NCBI GenBank assembly: GCA_023145955.1
Contig: JAGLDA010000090.1
Location: 1 to 28,937 of the forward strand
Reading direction: 5' to 3'
DNA length: 28,937 nucleotides
From: Bacteroidales bacterium
GTDB lineage: Bacteria; Bacteroidota; Bacteroidia; Bacteroidales; UBA1556
The notes below the pieces were generated by a model, which saw only the letters and a program-made list of their open reading frames with translations, did not search any database and was not told where the DNA came from. This document shows positions 1 through 7,282 of this stretch, in pieces (position 1 is the first letter of the stretch; every line of letters begins with the position of its first letter). Both the position numbers and the translations under genes were made by a program.

Positions 1-79
1 GTTCAAAAGTTTAAATGGTTCAATGGTTTTTATTTCATTCATTATACCAATATATCATTTCTCCATTCCTCTATTCTTT

Positions 80-2383
80 TCATTTTTTCTTAAAATACAC
101 ATTGCTTATATACAGCAGAACAAGCATGATTGTTAATGTACCAACTAAACTAGTAAACATATTTAATGATACTAAAGCTCCAAGCTCACGGTTAGGAGGA
201 AATACTGAAAACAATAATACCAAGAATCCTGCAATTACAACTATTGCATTAAATATAATTGCTTTTCCAGAATGTGCCATAGTAAGCTGTGCTACTTTGA
301 TTTTATCATCAGATTTTTCTGCATTAATTCTATATTGCTCCAAAAAGTGAACGGCATAATCTATACCAATACCAATTGCTATACTCGAAAGCAATGCAGT
401 AGTTGTGCTCAAGGGAATATTTAAGAATCCCATAATACCAAAACTAATTGCTGCGGTCAAAATAATAGGCACTGCGCTAATTAGACCAATTACTATATTC
501 TTAAACATTAATGATAGTAATACTATAATAATTAGCAAAGAAAGCACAAGACTTTTTATTTGCCCTTCAAGTATTAAATCGGTGAATATCAATCCCTTAT
601 ATCCGCTACCAGCATAATTCATACTAATGCCCATATCGTTAAACTCATCTTCATAAGAATGAATAATATCAAGAGCGGAATTAATTGATTGTGAATCATC
701 CTTTTTTAGCTGAAAAGTAATGTTTAATTTTTCATAATTATAATCAACAACCTTATTTAGGTTCTCAGGGTCACCAGACATTTCGTATAGTAGTAAATAC
801 TGCGCCACCATTTCTTTGCTATCAGGTATTTTATTGAACTCCTCCTTATCAGCATTCATAACTTTATTCATTCTGTTGATATAGTCTGCTAAAGAAAAGG
901 TGTTTCCTACCACCTGTAGCTGTGTGTTTACGTCTTTTTGCATTTTATCTACTAATGTAAGAACAGCAGGTTCTTTAAAAACGTCCTTTAATCCATTTGC
1001 ATCAAGAATTAGATTTAAGGAACTGGTACCACCAAAATTTTCATTAATAAATTTGTCGGTCATTACTATATCACTATCACTTTCAAATTTATCTAAGAAG
1101 CTTGAGTTAATCCACATTTTTTGCATTCCAACTATCGATAAAACTATTATTAAAGCAGAGCCCAATATTGATACATATTTGTGTTTAACAACTGCAGCAG
1201 CAAAAATATTTGCTAATTTTGAATGAGAGTGACCATCTTTATCTTCATCTTTATTTATTTTTTTTGCTTTAGGCAAACCAAATATCATAATTGCCGCAGG
1301 TAAGAATATTAAAGAAAAAACCATTGCCATAAGAACTCCAAAAGCGGTAAATAATCCAAAATATTTTACGGGATATACCTCTGATGTAAGGAGTGAAATG
1401 AAACCCACAGCAGTAGTGACAGATGTCATAACAACTGGTTTCCACATATGTATAATCATATCCTTGGTTGCGTCGTATTTACTAGCAGTAGGATTGTGAT
1501 CAACAAAAGTATGTAGGTGGCTATATAAGTGAATGCCATCAGCTACACCAATAGCAATTAGCATTACAGGTATCATGGTAGATACAGCATAAATCGGAAT
1601 TCCAACTGCTGCCATTAGACCAAAGGCCCATATTGTTGATAGAAATACTACCCCTAAAGTAATAAAGGTACCTTTAACGCTTTTGAGGGTGAAAAATAAT
1701 ACAACAATAATTACTAGAATCACTATTGGAATCATTTTTTTCATGTCAGCAGGACCCAAGAGAGCCATTTCCCCCTCAACTATTGGTCGGCCAGCTACAT
1801 GTATTTTAATATCTTCTGTTTCTGATAATCTTGCCGATTTAAGTATTTCATCATAAAATTCAGGCGAAAATACATCATCAGCAATTTCAGCAATTATTAC
1901 AGTAACCTGTTCGTTTTCTGAAACAAGTCTACCATATACCATTTCGTTTTTTCTTACATTTTCCTTAAGTAGAAGCAACTTTTCTTCAGTTTTTGGAACT
2001 CGTTTGTAGAAACGCTTAACGTCCATTCCATCTTCTGTTCCAACAATATTGTCAGCATTATAAAGAGATGTTACGTCACTTTTTTCAATTTCATCAAACT
2101 TTTGAAACCTCTTGGTTAGTTGCTTTATTGTATCTAGTGTTTCGGAATTATAAATACCGTTTTTATTCTCAACAGCTATAATAATTCCATCCTGGATGTT
2201 AAACCAACTTTCAGCCTTATCGCTATATATAAAAGCAGGATGATCTTGCGGCATATATTTATCCAAATTTGTTTCCATTGCTGTATTTTCCTTCATCTCT
2301 ATAATGAAGAATGCCGATGCTATAATAACAGCCAACATTGATAACCACTTGTATTTTAATAATTTAATAAGTATATTTTCCAT
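80..2383 (-). CDS. RND/MMPL-family exporter (HAE3-like)
   Basis: This 767-residue inner-membrane protein has the RND layout: TM1 at about 12-30, a large periplasmic loop to about 215, a block of TM segments at about 217-370, TM7 near 403-420, a second periplasmic loop, and a final TM block at the C-terminus. The two TM blocks carry the matching motifs GVADGIHLYSHL (279-290) and GIGIDYAVHF, typical of the MMPL/SSD branch (HAE3) and not of the longer AcrB-type pumps. Proteins of this type use the proton gradient to move lipids or hydrophobic compounds toward the outer envelope; the substrate here is unknown. A cytoplasmic linker near 376-389 is acidic and holds HSHS. No membrane-fusion protein is adjacent. 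The gene has its own promoter with a TetR-type operator in the 111-base gap upstream. Family is sure, substrate is not. Confidence 0.9.
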   Translation of the reverse strand: MENILIKLLKYKWLSMLAVIIASAFFIIEMKENTAMETNLDKYMPQDHPAFIYSDKAESWFNIQDGIIIAVENKNGIYNSETLDTIKQLTKRFQKFDEIEKSDVTSLYNADNIVGTEDGMDVKRFYKRVPKTEEKLLLLKENVRKNEMVYGRLVSENEQVTVIIAEIADDVFSPEFYDEILKSARLSETEDIKIHVAGRPIVEGEMALLGPADMKKMIPIVILVIIVVLFFTLKSVKGTFITLGVVFLSTIWAFGLMAAVGIPIYAVSTMIPVMLIAIGVADGIHLYSHLHTFVDHNPTASKYDATKDMIIHMWKPVVMTSVTTAVGFISLLTSEVYPVKYFGLFTAFGVLMAMVFSLIFLPAAIMIFGLPKAKKINKDEDKDGHSHSKLANIFAAAVVKHKYVSILGSALIIVLSIVGMQKMWINSSFLDKFESDSDIVMTDKFINENFGGTSSLNLILDANGLKDVFKEPAVLTLVDKMQKDVNTQLQVVGNTFSLADYINRMNKVMNADKEEFNKIPDSKEMVAQYLLLYEMSGDPENLNKVVDYNYEKLNITFQLKKDDSQSINSALDIIHSYEDEFNDMGISMNYAGSGYKGLIFTDLILEGQIKSLVLSLLIIIVLLSLMFKNIVIGLISAVPIILTAAISFGIMGFLNIPLSTTTALLSSIAIGIGIDYAVHFLEQYRINAEKSDDKIKVAQLTMAHSGKAIIFNAIVVIAGFLVLLFSVFPPNRELGALVSLNMFTSLVGTLTIMLVLLYISNVYFKKK

Positions 2384-2412
2384 AATTTATATATATTATT
2401 TGTAATTTTGTG

Positions 2413-2443
2413 CAAAGTTAGTTAGTATTCGCTAACTTACCAA
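2413..2443 (-). promoter_or_regulatory. Promoter with overlapping TetR-type operator, exporter gene
   Basis: Read on the minus strand, TAACTTTG (2420-2413) fits the Bacteroidota -7 element TAnnTTTG, and TTGG (2443-2440) sits 19 bases before it as a -33-like element. The spacer is filled by the palindrome AGTTAGTATTCGCTAACT (plus strand, 2420-2437; 6-base arms). Near-copies lie at 5388-5412 and 6071-6098. A repressor bound here would block the promoter. Confidence 0.75.
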
Positions 2444-2494
2444 TTATTTTCTTTGTTTTTATTATTTGTTAACATAATGAGTTATAATAGTTAT

Positions 2495-3868
2495 CTAAAA
2501 AGCAAGCCTTAGTTCAACTCTTGCCATGTAAAATTCTTTTGGAAGTAATAGTGTCTCTATTCTGCTACCGATTAGAGTAATTTTTAAATGTTTATTAAAT
2601 GCAAGGGCTCCAACTTCAATATCTTGCTCATTTGTTTTAGCGTCTTCAATTTGTCCAACGGCTTTAATTGCAAAGTGAAATTTCATTTTACCAGGAAATC
2701 TATGCTTTAGAGCTATTTGCCAAAGGGGAAATTCTGCTGCGTCCATTCTTACTACTTCACCTATAAATAAATTGCTAAATAAAGGTTGGAAGCGGGCATT
2801 ATCATCAATATCATATTTTCCAATAAATGCTCCGCTTAGCTTTGTTAAAGATGCATTTTCCCAGGATTTACTTTTCCCAAATTTTGCAATATATACAACT
2901 GCATCGTTATTTTTCATGTTTTGATATATCCCTCCAGTTTGGAGAAAAAAGTCAAAAGGTAAATTTAAATCAACTAAAGCACCAGTATATAATTTATTAT
3001 CAGGAATATATTTGTCGCTACCAAATTCGTCATAAAATACTAATCCTATATTGCTAATCCTAACTTTATATTTTGACTGATCATCTTCATTTGAAAAGTC
3101 ATCGGTATCACCAAACTCATTAAAATCATGATTTTCGTGAAATTCATCGCTACTATTAGTAAACTCATCATCTTCAGAGAATTCATCACTATTAGTTGAT
3201 GAAGAATTTTCTTTTTCGTAATGGGGATTCCAATTTATAACGAAACCAGCCATATTTGTTTCGCCAATTTTATTGCCAATATTTTCGGTGTAGTTTGGGT
3301 TTATAATACTATATAAATGGCGATTAGCGCAAAATTTTCCCATTCTAGCAAAACTGGTACTTACAGTACCAACTCTTGCATTTAGAGTAAATGCACCAAT
3401 TTCATGATCTATACTCGCTCCTAAAACTCTCTCATCAACTAGAAAAAAATCACCAAGTCTAGTTTCATGTAGACCTAATTTTATCTTAGTTTTGTCATTT
3501 GTATAGCTATAAAATGCTTGACGCAAACCAAAATGTTTGCTCTTAGCTGCGGAATCTTCAGCAACAAATTCAGAGTTTACCCAGTTTTTATAACCTCCCT
3601 CAAGATAGATATGATGTTTTTGTTCTCCAAAACCAAAATCCAAGGCAGCCAATAGCATTCCACCATTTAATAAAGTTTTGCCTAAACTATCATAAGGACT
3701 AGACATAATACCTGGCGCAACAGTAGCTTCAATGCCCCATAAAATTGGCACATCTTTTTTGAAAGGAGTTAGATGTGCGCCGAGCATGCTCCGGCAATCC
3801 ATTTGAGCAGATATATTTTGGCTAAAAAAAACTATTACAATTGCTAAAACTAGTATCTTTCGTATCAT
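2495..3868 (-). CDS. Outer-membrane beta-barrel-like protein with acidic DEF-repeat insert
   Basis: I do not recognise a named family. The 457-residue protein has a signal peptide (about 1-21, ending SAQ), and the rest looks like amphipathic beta strands with aromatic belts ending in the terminal phrase ARVELRLAF, whose last residue is Phe as in many outer-membrane barrels. Between strands, residues about 219-265 form a very acidic insert with repeated SDEF, DDEF, SDEF, NEF and DDF units, Phe spaced mostly 6-7 residues apart. The same kind of segment opens the mature part of the neighbouring polyferredoxin. Cys25 follows the signal peptide closely. The gene lies 44 bases downstream of the polyferredoxin gene and is probably the last gene of that operon. 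An outer-membrane channel or porin-like partner of the exporter is an inference from location only. Confidence 0.7.
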   Translation of the reverse strand: MIRKILVLAIVIVFFSQNISAQMDCRSMLGAHLTPFKKDVPILWGIEATVAPGIMSSPYDSLGKTLLNGGMLLAALDFGFGEQKHHIYLEGGYKNWVNSEFVAEDSAAKSKHFGLRQAFYSYTNDKTKIKLGLHETRLGDFFLVDERVLGASIDHEIGAFTLNARVGTVSTSFARMGKFCANRHLYSIINPNYTENIGNKIGETNMAGFVINWNPHYEKENSSSTNSDEFSEDDEFTNSSDEFHENHDFNEFGDTDDFSNEDDQSKYKVRISNIGLVFYDEFGSDKYIPDNKLYTGALVDLNLPFDFFLQTGGIYQNMKNNDAVVYIAKFGKSKSWENASLTKLSGAFIGKYDIDDNARFQPLFSNLFIGEVVRMDAAEFPLWQIALKHRFPGKMKFHFAIKAVGQIEDAKTNEQDIEVGALAFNKHLKITLIGSRIETLLLPKEFYMARVELRLAF

Positions 3869-3912
3869 ATGATTAAAATTTATAGGTTTTCGTATATCTA
3901 CTATATTCTGAA

Positions 3913-4983
3913 TTACTTAATTTTTAATTTTTTTATTCCTTTCAAAGTAAGTTTACTTGCGTGAGTTTTACCTTTCATAAAGGGTTGAATACTGTGTATT
4001 TTACAATCACTCATGCATTCACCACACATTATGCATTCTTGATTATCAAGTATAGATGTTTTATCATCACGAGTTATTGCATTTATTTGGCATGAAATGC
4101 TACAAGTTTTGCAGCCTGCACATGAGTCAGTAATTCCTAATACAGAAGCTCCTGGCAACTTTGTTATCCAGCCATAAAAAAGCCCTGCTGGGCAAACCAT
4201 TTTACAGAAAGGTCGATGAATAAATAGCGAACTTAGCAGTAAAACTGCAAGTAAGATATAGCCAGTGATATTAGGAGAAAATAGATTGAAAATTACTTTG
4301 AAAGGGCCTATCTTACTCCATTCAATTCCTTCAGTAAATGTTAGTTGCGCTAATAGAATTATAAATATTATGTAACGTATAATTCTCATTACTTTTTGTG
4401 ATTTTTCGCTTTGCAATATTTTGAACTTGCCAATATATAGAAACTCTTGAATTGCTCCAAGGTAACAGGTCCAACCACAAAAAACTTTTCCAAAAAAGTA
4501 TGTAATAGGAATGAGTCCTAAGAAGAGAACTATTGCTGGCCATTTATCTGTAGCCCCAATAAAAAACAAGAAAGTGTTTTGAAAACTTGATATAATGCCC
4601 GGCCCTCCTCTATAAAATCCTAAAATAACCACTGCGGCTAATAGAAATATGGGTCTAATTTTTCTAGTGGCCTCAAAACGAACAAATATTCCTGCTATTA
4701 GGGTAGCAAACAATATGGATATTGCCCAATAAAAGCGATTCCAATTTGTTTTGGGCTTTGCCTCAAAGGAAGCCTCATCAGAAAACTCACCGAATTCATC
4801 GTCTGTTGAAATAGATTCATCAGAATCTACAAACTCATCATTTGAGAATTCGTCATCCACTTGCTCATTTGATGAAAATTCTGTTTCTGTTTCAAAATCA
4901 TCAAAATCATCTTCTTGTGCATAGCTTACAAAAGAAACTTGTAGCATCAATAGCAGTGATAAATAAAATATAAGGTTCTTCAT
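3913..4983 (-). CDS. Membrane-bound polyferredoxin (NapH/NosR/CcoG-like) with acidic N-terminal domain
   Basis: The 356-residue protein has a signal peptide (1-22), an acidic periplasmic segment (about 24-73) with repeated DDF/DEF units, and about five TM segments (near 84-102, 111-127, 150-167, 201-215, 241-255). Cys169 and Cys173 (FCGWTCYLGA) and Cys260 and Cys264 (FCKMVCPAG) are the paired membrane-edge Cys of NapH-like proteins. The C-terminus carries two 4Fe-4S ferredoxin sites, C288/C291/C294/C298 and C317/C320/C323/C327. Such proteins move electrons across or along the inner membrane, often toward periplasmic redox partners. No reductase gene is adjacent, so donor and acceptor are unknown. 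The acidic repeat domain is not part of the usual family. The gene begins 8 bases after the small secreted protein gene, which suggests one transcript. Confidence 0.85.
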   Translation of the reverse strand: MKNLIFYLSLLLMLQVSFVSYAQEDDFDDFETETEFSSNEQVDDEFSNDEFVDSDESISTDDEFGEFSDEASFEAKPKTNWNRFYWAISILFATLIAGIFVRFEATRKIRPIFLLAAVVILGFYRGGPGIISSFQNTFLFFIGATDKWPAIVLFLGLIPITYFFGKVFCGWTCYLGAIQEFLYIGKFKILQSEKSQKVMRIIRYIIFIILLAQLTFTEGIEWSKIGPFKVIFNLFSPNITGYILLAVLLLSSLFIHRPFCKMVCPAGLFYGWITKLPGASVLGITDSCAGCKTCSISCQINAITRDDKTSILDNQECIMCGECMSDCKIHSIQPFMKGKTHASKLTLKGIKKLKIK

Positions 4984-4991
4984 ATATATAA

Positions 4992-5378
4992 TTATTTTGC
5001 CAATTCTAATTTCATAGTACCAAATCCACCATCTTTTTCACATTCTCTTATGGCGGTAAGGTTCAATTTACCCTCTTTAGATTCTTTTACAACAATCATT
5101 AATTTTCGTTCCCAATCATTAGCTGCGGTTTGTTTCCATGGAGTAGATTTTACAACTTTCAACCCTTTCATACTAAACTTTGTTTGTTTCATTTTTACTG
5201 GGCAAGACCTGTGAGTTAGTGCAACTTTTACTAATACTACAATTGTGTCTCCTACTTGATAAGCTTCCTTTTTTCCCTTTTTTATTTCAAATTCTATTTC
5301 GCATGCATTTGCTGCTTTGGGAATAAGTAATGAGAAAAAGAATCCCATTATTAGTATCATTATTACTCGTTTATTCAT
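4992..5378 (-). CDS. Small secreted protein with three cysteines, unknown function
   Basis: The product is about 128 residues when started at the ATG at 5378. A TTG six bases further up (5384) keeps the frame but falls in a TTTG that looks like promoter DNA. A signal peptide (hydrophobic 5-20) ends at ANA before Cys26, so the mature protein would begin with Cys; the site does not fit a classical lipobox. The mature part is beta-rich, basic and Ig-like in texture, with Cys59 in THRSCP and Cys113 in RECEKDGG. I do not recognise the family. It is the first gene of a probable operon with the polyferredoxin and the outer-membrane-like protein. A periplasmic redox or metal-binding partner of the polyferredoxin is possible but inferred only from Cys/His content and position. 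Confidence 0.7.
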   Translation of the reverse strand: MNKRVIMILIMGFFFSLLIPKAANACEIEFEIKKGKKEAYQVGDTIVVLVKVALTHRSCPVKMKQTKFSMKGLKVVKSTPWKQTAANDWERKLMIVVKESKEGKLNLTAIRECEKDGGFGTMKLELAK

Positions 5379-5387
5379 AGTCAAATT

Positions 5388-5412
5388 ATTTCTAGTTAAT
5401 GCTAACTAACTT
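5388..5412 (-). promoter_or_regulatory. TetR-type operator before the three-gene envelope operon
   Basis: On the minus strand, 5412-5388 reads AAAGTTAGTTAGCATTAACT and on, matching the exporter operator in the first 12 bases and most of the rest. The right arm is degenerate (ACTAG instead of CTAAC). It ends 10-15 bases before the ATG at 5378. The nearest -7-like string (TAATTTG, 5388-5382) is one base shorter than TAnnTTTG, so the promoter itself is less certain than the operator. Confidence 0.6.
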
Positions 5413-5420
5413 TTAGTTTA

Positions 5421-5446
5421 TTAAAAAGACGATTTTGCAATCGCCC
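5421..5446 (-). terminator. Rho-independent terminator after tetR-family gene
   Basis: On the minus strand CGATT (5443-5439), loop GCAA and AATCG (5434-5430) form a perfect five-pair stem, extended by one G-T and one G-C pair, followed by TTTTT (5427-5423). It lies 30 bases past the tetR-family stop codon and separates that gene from the operon that starts at 5378. Confidence 0.65.
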
Positions 5447-5475
5447 AATATCTTTTTTAAAATTCTATTTTGAGT

Positions 5476-6048
5476 TTATATAACCAATAGCTTAAATGAA
5501 TCAATAAGTTTTTCGCCTTCTTTTTCCAGATTAAAATTATGATCATTTAAGTCCCATCGTTTTACTAATAATCGTAACGATCCCATAAATATTAGAGCAA
5601 AGCTGCTTTTATCAATATCTTTCCGCACATTATTATCCAACTGTCCTTTTTCAATAATGCTTTCAATATTATTTTGGTGAATATTCAATATATCTATAAT
5701 AGTGGTTTTTAAAACAGTTTCGTTCTTAAAAATTTCTTCAGAAAATATTATAGAAATAATAGAAGGTTGTTCTGTAAATATTTCCAACATTTTGGAAAAC
5801 ATAAATTCAATCTTTTGGATTGCTGTATCATCATTTGAAACAATCATTGACATCATTTCTCCCATTTCCTTAAAATTATTGAGGACGGTAAGTAAAATAT
5901 CGGTTTTGCTTTTGAAATGACGATAAATTGCGGGTTCTGAAATACCTATTGCATGTGAAAGGTTTTTTATTGTAAACCCCTGAATACCCTTATCGGCAAT
6001 AAGCTCCATGGATACATCTATTATCTGTATTTGTCTTTCTGTTTGCAT
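5476..6048 (-). CDS. TetR/AcrR-family transcriptional repressor
   Basis: The 190-residue protein has the TetR helix-turn-helix near the N-terminus: the sequence ADKGIQGFTIKNL, then AIGISEPAIYRHFKSKTDIL, with the family's Y-R-H-F-x-S-K signature. The C-terminal helical region would bind a ligand and make the dimer. I start it at ATG 6048. The longest frame starts at TTG 6072, but that TTG lies inside the probable -7 element (6070-6077) and upstream of the expected transcript start. The operator-like palindrome directly upstream has near-copies before the exporter gene and before the three-gene operon, so this protein probably represses all three units, itself included. The inducing ligand is unknown; with an HAE3-type exporter in the set, a hydrophobic compound is a reasonable guess. 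Confidence 0.92.
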   Translation of the reverse strand: MQTERQIQIIDVSMELIADKGIQGFTIKNLSHAIGISEPAIYRHFKSKTDILLTVLNNFKEMGEMMSMIVSNDDTAIQKIEFMFSKMLEIFTEQPSIISIIFSEEIFKNETVLKTTIIDILNIHQNNIESIIEKGQLDNNVRKDIDKSSFALIFMGSLRLLVKRWDLNDHNFNLEKEGEKLIDSFKLLVI

Positions 6049-6069
6049 TTGTAATTTGTAATTAGGGCG

Positions 6070-6098
6070 CAAAGATAGTTAATATTCACTAACTAAAG
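6070..6098 (-). promoter_or_regulatory. Autoregulatory TetR-type operator and promoter
   Basis: The plus-strand sequence from 6071 (AAAGATAGTTAATATTCACT and on to AACTAAAG) matches the exporter operator from 2414 at about 22 of the first 25 positions. The arms AGTTA and CTAACT flank ATATTCA. On the minus strand TATCTTTG (6077-6070) fits the -7 element TAnnTTTG, so the operator overlaps the promoter. The transcript would start near 6063, leaving a leader of roughly 15 bases before ATG 6048. Confidence 0.75.
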
Positions 6099-6133
6099 TA
6101 TATTACATTAATTATTGATATAAATATTTTGAA

Positions 6134-6150
6134 ACTGTATGATATACAGT
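6134..6150. promoter_or_regulatory. Perfect palindrome, possible operator
   Basis: ACTGTAT-GAT-ATACAGT is a perfect 7-base inverted repeat with a 3-base spacer, in the divergent gap between the tetR-family gene and the Rieske-like lipoprotein gene. It is unlike the TetR-type operators nearby. Its size fits a dimeric regulator site, but no cognate regulator is visible. Confidence 0.4.
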
Positions 6151-6235
6151 CGTATATAATAAAAAACAATTATTATGGATAAAAAAATAATTATATCATA
6201 CAATAATATTATTTTCGCAGCATTAATAGTATAAT

Positions 6236-6676
6236 ATGCAAAAGTCAATAAAAATAATATTCGGAGTAATTATTATAATTTTCACAATGGTTATAATGAG
6301 TTGTCGCGAGAAAGAACCTCACGATGTAATTCCTGAAGTAGCTGTGAATTTCAATCTTGATATTTCATCTACAATGTACATTGAACTAAATAGCATTGGT
6401 GGGTGGGTATATCTTACAGGTGGTTATAAAGGCATTATTGTGTATCGTGTGGCTGTTGACCAATTTGTAGCTTACGATAGAGCGTGCCCTTTCGATCCTT
6501 TTGAAGAATTTGCTCGCATCACTATGGATGACACGGGAATAACATGTTCCGATACAACTTCATGCGATTCTCAATTTGGTATTCTTGATGGAAGTGTGAT
6601 TCATGGTCCTGCCACAATTCCATTAAAAAGATATTATACTTATTATGATGGTAATATCCTTACTATTAATAACTAG
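6236..6676 (+). CDS. Rieske-like lipoprotein with incomplete cluster ligands
   Basis: The 146-residue product has a lipoprotein signal ending IMSC (Cys23). The C-terminal half reads like a small Rieske domain: YDRACPFDP near 80-88 in the place of the first ligand box (C-x-H), and SCDSQFGILDGSVIHGPA (109-126) in the place of the second (C-x-x-H-G-S-x-F), followed by TIPLKRYYTY as in true Rieske proteins. The ligand His of both boxes is absent (Phe86 in the first, Ser/Gln in the second), while Cys84, Cys104 and Cys110 remain. It is therefore unlikely to hold a normal 2Fe-2S cluster; a disulphide-stabilised relic or a different metal site is possible. It probably has its own promoter (TATTTTCG, 6210-6217, one base off TAnnTTTG). 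Confidence 0.65.
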   Translation: MQKSIKIIFGVIIIIFTMVIMSCREKEPHDVIPEVAVNFNLDISSTMYIELNSIGGWVYLTGGYKGIIVYRVAVDQFVAYDRACPFDPFEEFARITMDDTGITCSDTTSCDSQFGILDGSVIHGPATIPLKRYYTYYDGNILTINN

Positions 6677-6793
6677 GAATATACTAGCTAAATATTGTAC
6701 TCATATATTGTTTTATACTGTGGCCTTTTTAGAATAAAATTCTCATCATTATCACATTCATTTATCCTTACTAATCATACAAAATAAATAATA

Positions 6794-7216
6794 ATGAGCC
6801 GTTCTTTAGTAATAATATCAACAATATTTTTTTTATTGAGTTCGTGTATTAAAGAATCTCCAGAAACTTATAGTGAATATTTTATCAGCAATAATACTAG
6901 CAATAAGATCATTCTTGTTAATTATAAGAAAGGCTTAGCGAATGATTCATTAAGTATTAATATAAATGAATCCTACGTTTCTTCTGCAAGTTTAAAAGGT
7001 GGTTCACCATCACCTCCACCTTTCAGTGCAGATTCCACAAAAGTTATTTTTAACGATACTATTTCAATTGTTCATTATAGAATTGAGGGTCAGGATATTT
7101 TGAGAAATATATTTTTAGAAGAATCATGGGATGGTGGTAGTATTTCTGAATATAAATATAGGTATGAATATAATTTTTCTGAGAAAGATTATCAAGAAGC
7201 AATAGATAAAATGTGA
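6794..7216 (+). CDS. Small hypothetical lipoprotein
   Basis: The 140-residue product has a clear lipoprotein signal (hydrophobic 5-15, LLSSC with Cys18) and acidic residues soon after the Cys. The rest is short and beta-rich, with a Ser/Pro stretch GGSPSPPP in the middle and aromatic residues near the C-terminus (YKYRYEYNF). I do not recognise a family. It sits 117 bases downstream of the Rieske-like lipoprotein gene on the same strand; that gap holds a short inverted repeat (AGAAT/ATTCT at 6731-6743) but no convincing terminator or promoter. Confidence 0.65.
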   Translation: MSRSLVIISTIFFLLSSCIKESPETYSEYFISNNTSNKIILVNYKKGLANDSLSININESYVSSASLKGGSPSPPPFSADSTKVIFNDTISIVHYRIEGQDILRNIFLEESWDGGSISEYKYRYEYNFSEKDYQEAIDKM

Positions 7217-7226
7217 TAAATTATTT

Positions 7227-7258
7227 TCTGAAACGCAAGTAATAAAGTAATAATTTTG
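7227..7258 (+). promoter_or_regulatory. Promoter of gpmI
   Basis: TAATTTTG (7251-7258) matches the -7 element TAnnTTTG, and TCTG (7227-7230) sits 20 bases upstream as a -33-like element. The gpmI ATG lies 25 bases downstream, giving a leader of about 17 bases. Confidence 0.65.
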
Positions 7259-7282
7259 CATTACAATAATATATAATATGCT

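Noticed and set aside
1..79. T-rich words with repeated GGTTCAA/ATTCATT at the window start as a repeat element or terminator
   Set aside because: Too short and imperfect; no stem is visible and the window edge cuts the context.
900..1226. Plus-strand frames of 60-117 codons opposite the exporter, radA, tex and other genes
   Set aside because: They lie wholly within strongly supported minus-strand genes, have no recognisable domain and look like antisense shadows.
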